Assembly: GCA_018830205.1 (NCBI GenBank)
Contig: JAHJSX010000006.1
Location: 1-5,270, forward strand
Direction of reading: 5' to 3'
DNA length: 5,270 bases
Source of the DNA: an archaeon
GTDB lineage: Archaea; Hydrothermarchaeota; Hydrothermarchaeia; Hydrothermarchaeales; Hydrothermarchaeaceae
The position numbers were made by a program, and so were the translations under genes. Positions within the stretch are counted from its first letter, which is position 1. Each line of letters opens with the position of its first letter. Shown here piece after piece: positions 1 to 4,612 of this stretch. Under the pieces are notes generated by a model, which did no database searches, was not told where the DNA came from, and saw only the letters and a list, made by a program, of their open reading frames with translations.

Positions 1-2
1 TA

Positions 3-71
3 AAGGCTGCCCAGGACAAACTTGAGAACCTCGGCGAGCGGCTGAAGAAGCGAAAGAAGCGCGGCAAGTAG
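3..71 (+). CDS. C-terminal tail of an unidentified gene (5' end outside window)
   Basis: An open frame enters from the left edge and stops at TAG (69-71). The 22 visible residues are mostly charged and end in a strongly basic stretch (ERLKKRKKRGK), as in nucleic-acid-binding or ribosome-associated proteins. That is only a composition argument and I do not recognise the family. The gene converges on the zinc-ribbon gene, with 13 nt between the two stop codons. With so little sequence, chance openness of the frame cannot be excluded, although the helical, charged composition looks coding. Confidence 0.45.
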   Translation, partial: KAAQDKLENLGERLKKRKKRGK

Positions 72-84
72 GCAAGGACTAAAG

Positions 85-222
85 CTATTTCTTAAGCCCA
101 AGCGCCGCCCCGCAATACCCGCAGATGTACGTCCCATCATCCTCGAGCTGGAGCACCTGGTCAAGCGGCATCTCTTGTGTGAATACGTCGTTCCCGCAAG
201 CAGTGCATTTTATCCTTATCAT
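85..222 (-). CDS. Small zinc-ribbon protein, 45 aa
   Basis: ATG at 222-220, stop TAG at 87-85. The protein begins MIRIKCTACGNDVF and carries two CxxC knuckles, C6-x2-C9 and C34-x2-C37, the second as ICGYCGAAL. Two CxxC pairs about 25 residues apart are the signature of a rubredoxin-like or zinc-ribbon fold binding one zinc (or iron) ion. Very small archaeal proteins of this kind are common and mostly uncharacterised; they are proposed to act in nucleic-acid binding or as parts of larger complexes. A GGAG motif (234-231) lies 8 nt before the ATG and supports the start. The gene lies 78 nt downstream of dsrC on the same strand but behind a hairpin and T-run, so it is read either by readthrough or from a promoter I cannot identify. 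The precise role is unknown. Confidence 0.75.
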   Translation of the reverse strand: MIRIKCTACGNDVFTQEMPLDQVLQLEDDGTYICGYCGAALGLKK

Positions 223-248
223 TGAATCTACTCCAAACTAACTGAAAT

Positions 249-284
249 TAAAAAAAAGAATAAGTCTCCCCTCGAGGGGGAGAG
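249..284 (-). terminator. Hairpin followed by T-run downstream of dsrC
   Basis: On the minus strand a GC-rich inverted repeat (TCTCCCC/GGGGAGA arms at 283-277 and 271-265, five-base loop, with CCCCTCGAGGGG as palindromic core) is followed within about 7 nt by a run of eight T (257-250). It begins 17 nt after the dsrC stop. The arrangement resembles an intrinsic terminator. In archaea the T-run alone often suffices, so the hairpin may instead stabilise the 3' end. Confidence 0.6.
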
Positions 285-300
285 AGCCAAGCCAGTCTGC

Positions 301-636
301 TTAAACGCAGCCTGTTGGCTTTGGTAGTCCTGCATACTTGCAGGCCTGTTTTGCGGGTCCAGCAGGGAAGAGTCTGTATACGTATTTCAGGTTTCCTTTC
401 TCTGCTCCGAACTTAGCCTTGACTTCCTTTACGAGAACCCTGATTGCAGGTGCAATCTGGTACTCCTCAAAGTACTGCCTGAGGAAATTGATTATTTCCC
501 AGTGCTCGTCTGTAAGCTCTATTCCATCCTTCTGTGCGAATATATCTGCTGCTTCCTTGGTCCATACGCTCCAGTCTGTAAGATACCCATCTTCATCCAG
601 TGCAAGTTCTTGCCCTCCAACATTAATCGTTGCCAT
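301..636 (-). CDS. dsrC: DsrC/TusE-family sulfur-carrier protein with both redox cysteines
   Basis: 111 residues, the normal length of the family. The N-terminal part (LALDEDGYLTDWSVWTKEAA) and the central helical part (LTDEHWEIINFLRQYFEEY...PAIRVLVKEV) are typical of DsrC. The C-terminal arm ends ...KQACKYAGLPKPTGCV, with the penultimate Cys110 and a second cysteine, Cys99, eleven positions upstream. In studied DsrC proteins these two cysteines form the trisulfide carried between dissimilatory sulfite reductase and membrane complexes. TusE-type tRNA-thiolation proteins keep only the penultimate cysteine, so this copy is DsrC-like rather than TusE-like. ATG at 636-634 is preceded by GAGGTG (649-644) at 7 nt, a strong ribosome-binding site. 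No dsrAB or tus genes are visible, so the partner is unknown. It could serve sulfite reduction, assimilatory sulfur transfer or redox regulation. Confidence 0.92.
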   Translation of the reverse strand: MATINVGGQELALDEDGYLTDWSVWTKEAADIFAQKDGIELTDEHWEIINFLRQYFEEYQIAPAIRVLVKEVKAKFGAEKGNLKYVYRLFPAGPAKQACKYAGLPKPTGCV

Positions 637-649
637 TCGTTACCACCTC

Positions 650-657
650 TTTATATT
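650..657 (+). promoter_or_regulatory. TATA box for the mfnE-like gene
   Basis: TTTATATT on the plus strand, directly behind the dsrC ribosome-binding site. A start site about 25 nt downstream would be near 680, leaving a leader of about 45 nt before the GTG at 728. AAGGAG (705-710) and GGGGG (717-721) lie within it; the latter is spaced correctly (6 nt) for that GTG. The box lies inside the predicted dsrC leader. Confidence 0.5.
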
Positions 658-684
658 AAGATAGGATTAAATGCCTATTTATCC

Positions 685-692
685 AATATAAA
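685..692 (-). promoter_or_regulatory. TATA box for dsrC
   Basis: TTTATATT on the minus strand. A start site about 25 nt downstream would fall near 662, giving a leader of about 25 nt that contains the dsrC ribosome-binding site. This is position-based inference. Confidence 0.55.
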
Positions 693-727
693 CATTATGG
701 TCGAAAGGAGTCAAAAGGGGGTTTAAA

Positions 728-1342
728 GTGGACTTGGTGAAGGTTGGCGGGAGCCTGATGGGGCATGCAAGACAGGTAATGGCGCCTCTCAAGGCCTACG
801 ACGTTCTGGTGGTGCCTGGCGGAGGGCCGTTTGCGGACACTGTTAGAAGCGTGCAAAAGGAGACAGGCGTTGACGACGCAACTGCCCATAAAATGGCAAT
901 CATGGCGATGGACCAGTACGGGCTTTTGCTTTCGGATGTTTCTGGATTGCCGGCTTACGACTCGCTCGATGATGTGGAGACACCGGGCATCTTTTTGCCG
1001 TCAATACTCTTAAAACAGGACGACCCCTTCACGCCCTCCTGGGATGTCACGTCCGATACAATCGCGTGCCACATCGCGCATCTTGCGGGGGCAGAGAGGT
1101 TTATAATCCTCACGGATGTCAACGGGATTTTTGTGGATGGTGAGCTTGCCAGCGAGATAACGGCCGCAGAGCTGCAAAAGCTTCCAGAAACATGTGTTGA
1201 CAAAGCACTTCCCAGTTACTTGATTAAATATAATATGGACTGTATGGTGGTGAACGGAACGGATAAAGGCGCGGTGGAGAGGGCGCTTGAGGGCGAAAAA
1301 GCCGGCACGGTAGTGAAGGGGAAGAGGCCGCCGAATGCCTGA
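728..1342 (+). CDS. mfnE: MfnE-like amino-acid kinase family protein (methanofuran biosynthesis)
   Basis: 204 residues, starting at GTG, with an SD-like G-run 6 nt upstream. It has the amino-acid-kinase fold landmarks: the phosphate-binding KVGGSL (5-10), the second glycine loop VPGGGPFA (29-36), the HKMAI.AMD segment (54-62), TSDT (108-111) and the nucleotide-site motif LTDVNGI (128-134). The order and wording of these motifs, and the late ALPSYLIKYNMDCMVVNG segment, match what I recall of archaeal MfnE. That cytosolic enzyme phosphorylates (5-(aminomethyl)furan-3-yl)methyl phosphate to the diphosphate during methanofuran synthesis. It is slightly shorter than the roughly 220 residues typical of the family. 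Other kinases of the superfamily (UMP, isopentenyl phosphate or aspartate kinase-like) are the alternatives. The gene is divergent from dsrC. Its 3' end is duplicated twice downstream (R2, R3), and AbiEii converges on it with 20 nt between stop codons. Confidence 0.8.
   Translation: MDLVKVGGSLMGHARQVMAPLKAYDVLVVPGGGPFADTVRSVQKETGVDDATAHKMAIMAMDQYGLLLSDVSGLPAYDSLDDVETPGIFLPSILLKQDDPFTPSWDVTSDTIACHIAHLAGAERFIILTDVNGIFVDGELASEITAAELQKLPETCVDKALPSYLIKYNMDCMVVNGTDKGAVERALEGEKAGTVVKGKRPPNA
1268..1321 (+). repeat. Repeat R1: native 3' end of the mfnE-like gene
   Basis: This stretch encodes GAVERALEGEKAGTVVKG at the C-terminus of the intact kinase. Twenty-three consecutive bases of it (1274-1296) recur exactly at 4481-4503, and with one change at 3095-3117. 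Similarity to the R3 copy continues for about 50 nt with roughly seven mismatches counted by eye. It is the left boundary of the inserted AbiE module. Confidence 0.85.
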
Positions 1343-1362
1343 TTGCATTGATGGCGCTGGCC

Positions 1363-2157
1363 TTATTGCCGTCCAAAAACAATTTCCACAAGGCTTTTGC
1401 ATTCGCCAATGACAGTGTCAAAGCCGGGAAGTTCATCAATCTGGTGCGCAAGGCCTCTTTCCCAGAACCTTTCCGTCTCGGCCAGTGCATCCGCGTCAAA
1501 GAAATCGTCAACACCGTTGAACGGAACCGAAAGGTGTCTGCATTTCTTCTTAAAAATCTGCCGCGTGGTTTTCATGTTGATATCTTTTCGGTGGGCCCCA
1601 AGCAGAGTCCAGATGTCGTAATAGTCCCTGCTTTTCCCCCTCTGGAGCAGCGAACGCAGCTTCTCTGCAAGTATCTCCTCAAGGGAGTAGACCAAAATTC
1701 CAACTTTCTCTTTATCTGAATATTCCCACAAAACCTCCCGAGAAAGATATCTTTCATGCAGAAACTCGTTCATTGAAATGTCCAGCTTGAAACTGTTTTT
1801 TGTCTGCAATGGCCCGGTGTAGTATATCTTCCCCATGCAGTACTCCGGGTTCACATGAAGGGATTTAATATCAAAGACTATTCCACCTTTTAAAGCCTTT
1901 TCATTGACGCTTTTCAGAAGAGATTCAATCTCTTCCTCCTCCATTGTTTTCCTGGAACTGAAATCCAGATCTTCGGAAAACCTCCAGAGGGGGAAATAGG
2001 TTTTTCTCAAAGCGGTCCCGCCTTTGAAAATCAGGTCTTGTGTAGCGATTTTTGAGACCCCATAGAGAAACCAGCATATTACGTAGTCTCTCTCAACTGT
2101 CCCCAGAGGGATGCGCTCCCCCGCAGCAAGCCTTTTGATCTCTGCCAGGGGTATCAT
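1363..2157 (-). CDS. abiEii: AbiEii/AbiGii-family nucleotidyltransferase toxin
   Basis: 264 residues, normal for the family (DUF1814). Motifs in order: FKGGTALRKTYFP (44-56) with the catalytic glycine loop, SEDLDFS (61-67) supplying the DxD metal-binding aspartates D63 and D65, KLDIS (123-127), and YSLEEILAEKLRSLLQR followed by K174-SRDYYDIW (156-182), the conserved E/K and R-D positions of AbiEii toxins. These enzymes are GTP/NTP-dependent nucleotidyltransferases; characterised relatives modify tRNA ends, and the pair gives phage abortive infection and plasmid-type stabilisation. All visible catalytic motifs are intact. ATG at 2157 lies one base after the AbiEi stop (TGA-A-ATG), with GGAGGGAG just upstream inside abiEi, so translation is coupled. 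The C-terminal part (about 185-264) is the less conserved region of the family. Confidence 0.93.
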   Translation of the reverse strand: MIPLAEIKRLAAGERIPLGTVERDYVICWFLYGVSKIATQDLIFKGGTALRKTYFPLWRFSEDLDFSSRKTMEEEEIESLLKSVNEKALKGGIVFDIKSLHVNPEYCMGKIYYTGPLQTKNSFKLDISMNEFLHERYLSREVLWEYSDKEKVGILVYSLEEILAEKLRSLLQRGKSRDYYDIWTLLGAHRKDINMKTTRQIFKKKCRHLSVPFNGVDDFFDADALAETERFWERGLAHQIDELPGFDTVIGECKSLVEIVFGRQ

Positions 2158-2158
2158 T

Positions 2159-2965
2159 TCAATGCTCCCTCCATTGTGTCAAATCCCTTTCAGAAACATT
2201 CAAAAGGAGCTTCCACCTTGAGCTGTACCGGCCTTTTTTAGGCTTTGTTGGGTCAAGAGGCGAATAGCTTTTGGAAAGCCTCCTGTTCATCTTTTCAACG
2301 ATCTTGGGCTCCAGTTCAAACAGCTCCATGAGATACCCGAGCCTCCTCAGCACGGCGCCATTGCCAAGACGCTTTGCGCAGTCAAAAAGAAGCTTAAATG
2401 AAATTTCCTCTCTTGCGTTCCACAAACCCTTGGCGGCCTCTGCGAGCTCGCCGCAGTACTCCGGGTGGTCGAGGCAGTCGATTATGGTCTTCTCTTTCGA
2501 TGACAATGGCACAGAGTTCGGTCCTATCCACACGTTTTCCCAGCCGAAGAACTTCTTTTTGGAAAGCGCTATGAATTTGTAGTCAACCCCCATGATAGAC
2601 ACTTCTCGTTTCCTCTTCGGCGCTGCCACGAAAACGGTTTTCGGCGCCTGTTCTGTAAGGCCGTAGTAATTGAGGGCGCTCCAGTATCCTACATAGCATG
2701 GCTGGACAAGATGCGATGCTATGATAAATTCGTGCTCCGTGAATTTTGGCGCGGTCCCCGCTTCAAGGGGGAGTATGAGGTACCTGTTCCTCGAAAGCCT
2801 CATTACCCACTCGTTTTTTGCAAGGTCATGGAGGAGCTTTCTGACATCCGATTTGTCCCTGCCCAAAACCCTGGCAGCGTCCTCTACAGTAAATATGCTC
2901 CTGTTGCCTTCGCTCAACCCTGTGAGGAGTTCTGTCCCGACCTTGCCGATTCCCTTTTTTGTCAC
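2159..2965 (-). CDS. abiEi: AbiEi-family antitoxin, winged-helix autorepressor
   Basis: 268 residues. Residues about 10-65 form a winged helix-turn-helix (FTVEDAARVLGRDKSDVRKLLHDLAKNEWVMRL, then the RNRYLI wing). The middle has the AbiEi hallmark YWSALNYYGLTEQ (94-106) followed by KTVFVAAPKRKR, and VPLSSKEKTIIDCLDHP (152-168). AbiEi proteins (COG5340) are type IV antitoxins that repress their own operon by binding inverted repeats at the promoter and counter AbiEii without stable protein contact. The start is GTG at 2965, supported by AGAGGT about 7 nt upstream and by the TATA box at 3000-3007. It is the first gene of the abiEi-abiEii operon. The C-terminal domain (about 180-268) is rich in K/R, as usual for this family. 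Confidence 0.92.
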   Translation of the reverse strand: MTKKGIGKVGTELLTGLSEGNRSIFTVEDAARVLGRDKSDVRKLLHDLAKNEWVMRLSRNRYLILPLEAGTAPKFTEHEFIIASHLVQPCYVGYWSALNYYGLTEQAPKTVFVAAPKRKREVSIMGVDYKFIALSKKKFFGWENVWIGPNSVPLSSKEKTIIDCLDHPEYCGELAEAAKGLWNAREEISFKLLFDCAKRLGNGAVLRRLGYLMELFELEPKIVEKMNRRLSKSYSPLDPTKPKKGRYSSRWKLLLNVSERDLTQWREH

Positions 2966-2980
2966 AAAAATTACCTCTGA

Positions 2981-2990
2981 AGTAATTACT
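2981..2990. promoter_or_regulatory. Perfect palindrome, candidate AbiEi operator
   Basis: AGTAATTACT is a perfect 10-bp palindrome between the abiEi TATA box and its ribosome-binding site, close to the predicted transcription start. TTAC also recurs at 2971 and 2992. AbiEi antitoxins repress their own promoter through inverted repeats, so this is the natural operator candidate. Short AT-rich palindromes also arise by chance. Confidence 0.4.
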
Positions 2991-2999
2991 GTTACACAA

Positions 3000-3007
3000 A
3001 ATATAAA
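3000..3007 (-). promoter_or_regulatory. TATA box for the abiEi-abiEii operon
   Basis: TTTATATT on the minus strand, 35 nt upstream of the GTG. The expected start site is near 2978, leaving a short leader that still contains the AGAGGT ribosome-binding site. Confidence 0.55.
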
Positions 3008-3050
3008 TACCTTACTCCTCGGAACGTGTTCTGCGCCGCCTTATCTCTTC

Positions 3051-3087
3051 CGGTCCGCTGCCAGAAAGCATCTTCCGGTGCGGACCG
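3051..3087. repeat. 8-bp inverted repeat next to R2
   Basis: CGGTCCGC (3051-3058) and GCGGACCG (3080-3087) are perfect inverted copies separated by 21 nt. CTTCCGGT also occurs as a direct repeat at 3047-3054 and 3072-3079. The right arm runs into the start of the mfnE-like remnant R2. It may be a hairpin or part of a recombination junction. Confidence 0.5.
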
Positions 3088-3148
3088 TGCGGCAGTGGAG
3101 AGGGCGCTCGAGGGCGAGGCTGTCGGTACGACAATAAGGCAGGAATAA
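3080..3148 (+). pseudogene. Repeat R2: orphan 3' fragment of an mfnE-like kinase gene
   Basis: In one plus-strand frame this encodes GADRAAVERALEGEAVGTTIRQE and then TAA (3146-3148). It aligns with the intact kinase C-terminus (GTDKGAVERALEGEKAGTVVKG), including G and D before the repeat core, so the similarity is at protein level and not only in a short DNA word. No kinase body lies upstream; that space is the abiE promoter region. Bases 3088-3118 match R3 (4474-4504) at 30 of 31 positions. It is read here as the former 3' end of the gene, displaced by insertion of the AbiE module, or as a relic of a lost paralogue. Confidence 0.75.
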
Positions 3149-3165
3149 GGCCCCTTTGAGCCAGT

Positions 3166-3288
3166 ATGGGAATTTGTGCATTCGAAGATATCAAGTCGGC
3201 CATTGTTGACATGGAGGAAGAGCTAAGGCAGCAGTTCAAAAGGGAGAAGATTATAGAAGGGGAGGTCGATTTCGTCCTGAAGCGATAG
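3166..3288 (+). CDS. Possible small protein or gene remnant, 40 aa
   Basis: ATG at 3166, 17 nt after the R2 stop codon, to TAG at 3286-3288. The product begins MGICAFEDIKSAIVDMEEEL and continues with a charged helical stretch rich in E and K, which looks more like real protein than the opposite strand does. I recognise no family, and no clear ribosome-binding site precedes it. It lies antisense to the odd tail of HepT. It could be the truncated start of the gene that once followed the R2 kinase copy, cut when the MntA/HepT module arrived, or a genuine small gene, or chance. Confidence 0.25.
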   Translation: MGICAFEDIKSAIVDMEEELRQQFKREKIIEGEVDFVLKR

Positions 3289-3750
3289 TGAGGGCTTCGC
3301 AGACTGATACTCGGTCAAGGCGAAGGTTTTTCCATGACACAGTTGTAGAGGAGGTAGGGAGGAAAAAGAAATAATTTTATAAAGGTGTTCCTGTACTTTA
3401 AGGTTCCATCGTGTGATTTCTTTTAGAATGTCTTCTATCATGTGTCTTATCTTTGGCAATCTCTCCTTTGCGACCCGCCAGACGATCTCATGGTCAACAC
3501 CGAAGTAAGAGTGAATGATCTTGTCCCTCATCCTGGCCATGTCTGCCCATGGAACTTCGGGATATCTATCCTTCTGTTCTGCAGGCACGTTCTTGGCGGC
3601 CTCGCCGATGACCTCGACCTTTCTGATTACGGCGCTGGCGGTCTTGTCATCCTCCACGAACTGGTCATAGCCCATGCCCCCCATGAACTCCTCTATCCTG
3701 TCGATGCATTCCATGATGTCTTTGAGGTAGAGGGTAGAGTCCCGTTTCAA
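3223..3750 (-). CDS. hepT: HepT-family (DUF86) toxin of a type VII TA pair, with an atypical C-terminal tail
   Basis: 175 residues from TTG at 3750. The first 112 residues are a complete HepT/HEPN domain: YLKDIMECIDRIEEFM (8-23), VIRKVEVIGEAAKNVP (41-56) and the active-site RX4HXY motif R75-DKII-H80-S-Y82. HepT is an RNase toxin; its partner MntA silences it by adding AMP to the tyrosine of that motif. The TTG start is supported by the family-like N-terminus, by the TTGA overlap with the mntA stop, and by GAGGTGG just upstream; the next in-frame ATG (codon 13) would cut helix 1. The usual family length is about 110-140, and residues about 113-175 show no HepT character. In another frame a TAA lies at 3400-3398, followed by a T-rich stretch, so a frameshift may have extended the protein. 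The catalytic domain itself is intact. Confidence 0.88.
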   Translation of the reverse strand: MKRDSTLYLKDIMECIDRIEEFMGGMGYDQFVEDDKTASAVIRKVEVIGEAAKNVPAEQKDRYPEVPWADMARMRDKIIHSYFGVDHEIVWRVAKERLPKIRHMIEDILKEITRWNLKVQEHLYKIISFSSLPPLQLCHGKTFALTEYQSAKPSLSLQDEIDLPFYNLLPFELLP

Positions 3751-4040
3751 GCCCCTACCACCTCGGCAAGGATTTGGTCACGGAGCTCTGGCCGGATGAC
3801 CTGTTTACGCACCAGATCCACCTTGAGGCCCAGGATTTCCTCCAGGTGCCTTTCCAGGGCAACAAACTCCAAAAGGTCGGGCACCACGTCAAAGTCCACC
3901 AGGATGTCTACGTCGCTGGCCTTTTTATGCTCCCCCCTCACAACAGAACCGAAGATACCAATCTCCCTTACACCATATCTCTTCTTCAACTCTTCTTTAT
4001 GCATGACCAAAATCTCTCTGATTGCTTTCAGGTCTTTCAT
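3747..4040 (-). CDS. mntA: MntA-family nucleotidyltransferase antitoxin
   Basis: 97 residues from ATG at 4040. It has the minimal nucleotidyltransferase signature GS-X10-DxD: G31-S32 (IGIFGSVVRGE) and D43-V-D45 (ASDVDILVDF), with a likely third carboxylate at D75 (LKVDLV). MntA uses ATP to AMPylate the HepT toxin tyrosine and so neutralises it. The gene precedes hepT and overlaps it by four bases (TTGA), indicating one operon with coupled translation. A GTG two codons upstream (4046) is an alternative start. AGGT at 4054-4051 sits 10 nt from the ATG but only 4 nt from the GTG, so ATG is preferred, and an in-frame TAG upstream excludes longer forms. A stronger GGAGG (4079-4075) is too far away to serve either start. 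Confidence 0.9.
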   Translation of the reverse strand: MKDLKAIREILVMHKEELKKRYGVREIGIFGSVVRGEHKKASDVDILVDFDVVPDLLEFVALERHLEEILGLKVDLVRKQVIRPELRDQILAEVVGA

Positions 4041-4160
4041 CTTCACACAAACCTATTCTCAACACTCTTTTTTTGACCTCCTTCCTTAATCTATCTTTTC
4101 ATTCCATTTCTTCATTGCGATGGGTTTGTGCCTCATAATTGCTGAACCAAAAATAGTTGA

Positions 4161-4410
4161 ATGTTCGCTCAGGGCCTGAACAGCGACGTAAAATCCGTTT
4201 GTACCAAGAGGAGAAGCAGGGGCACCGAGGTCTGCTACGACCCCGGAGAGGAAGCAGGCAACAAAAGAGAGGGAGCTGAAGGCCCTCTTGAATGCCTCAG
4301 GGGAGCTCAAATGCGACAACCTGAGCGTCGTTACATGGGACTATGAAGGAGACGGGGAGTTTAAGGGAAAGAAGATATCTTTTCCCCCCCTCTGGAAATG
4401 GCTCCTCTGA
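4161..4410 (+). pseudogene. Frameshifted C-terminal relic of a DUF4143-type AAA ATPase
   Basis: Two adjacent plus-strand frames together give the end of a COG1373/DUF4143 ATPase. The first frame (from about 4161) reads SDVKSVCTKRR...TEVCYDPGEE, a decayed version of the family's EVDFV...LIQVCYD. The second frame (from about 4255) reads ATKERELKALLNAS, LKCDNLSVVTWDYEGDGE and KISFPPLWKWLL, then TGA at 4408-4410, the typical family C-terminus. The frames differ by one base, with the break between about 4250 and 4262. The ATPase core (Walker A/B) and the rest of the protein are missing; nothing upstream of 4161 resembles it. Such ATPases spread widely in archaeal accessory regions. Their function is unclear, and this copy cannot be functional. 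Together with the neighbouring TA genes it marks the interval as a mobile or defence island. Confidence 0.75.
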
Positions 4411-4473
4411 TGCCGTTTGGGGGAGATGGCCAGGCGTTTCGTCCAGGCATCTGCTTAACCTATTTGGACAAAT
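4411..4473. other. Short non-coding junction between ATPase relic and R3
   Basis: No gene, promoter or terminator is recognisable. The reading frame of R3 stays open through this stretch, but the encoded residues do not resemble the kinase upstream of its C-terminus. A CCAGGC word occurs twice (4430-4435 and 4443-4448). It is probably the insertion junction. Confidence 0.4.
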
Positions 4474-4537
4474 TGCGGCAGTGGAGAGGGCGCTTGAGGG
4501 CGAGAATGCAGGCACGGTTGTGAGGGGAAGTGTGTAA
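4474..4537 (+). pseudogene. Repeat R3: second orphan 3' fragment of an mfnE-like kinase gene
   Basis: This encodes AAVERALEGENAGTVVRGSV and then TAA (4535-4537), matching the intact kinase tail (GAVERALEGEKAGTVVKG). Twenty-three bases (4481-4503) are identical to the intact gene, and similarity continues to about 4528. Against R2, 30 of 31 bases match. No kinase body precedes it; the upstream sequence belongs to the ATPase relic. It is the right-hand boundary of the TA island and, in the accretion model, the oldest 3' end of the gene. Confidence 0.75.
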
Positions 4538-4546
4538 AGGTACAAA

Positions 4547-4554
4547 TTTATATA
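4547..4554 (+). promoter_or_regulatory. TATA box for the secreted-protein gene
   Basis: TTTATATA begins 9 nt after the R3 stop codon. A start about 25 nt downstream (near 4577) would give a leader of about 35 nt to the ATG at 4613. This suggests that the gene's own promoter starts just where the repeat ends. Confidence 0.6.
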
Positions 4555-4612
4555 CTTCAAAAACCAATATAAGGTTCGCGTTAGCGGAGGTCTATCTATT
4601 ACGGGGAAGAGT

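Noticed and set aside
338..726. Plus-strand frames opposite dsrC
   Set aside because: The dsrC frame is unmistakable. These frames are cysteine- and serine-rich antisense translations.
1348..1719. Plus-strand frames opposite abiEii
   Set aside because: They are antisense shadows of a gene with intact catalytic motifs, with no plausible ribosome-binding site or protein character.
2721..3137. Plus-strand frame crossing the abiE promoter and ending near R2
   Set aside because: It is antisense to the abiEi N-terminus and in a different frame from the kinase remnant; the encoded residues look random.
4086..4319. Minus-strand 77-codon frame upstream of mntA, with a strong GGAGG after its stop
   Set aside because: Most of it is antisense to the ATPase relic, and no family is recognisable. 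Only its last 36 residues are free of overlap, too few to call a gene, though it could be a remnant.
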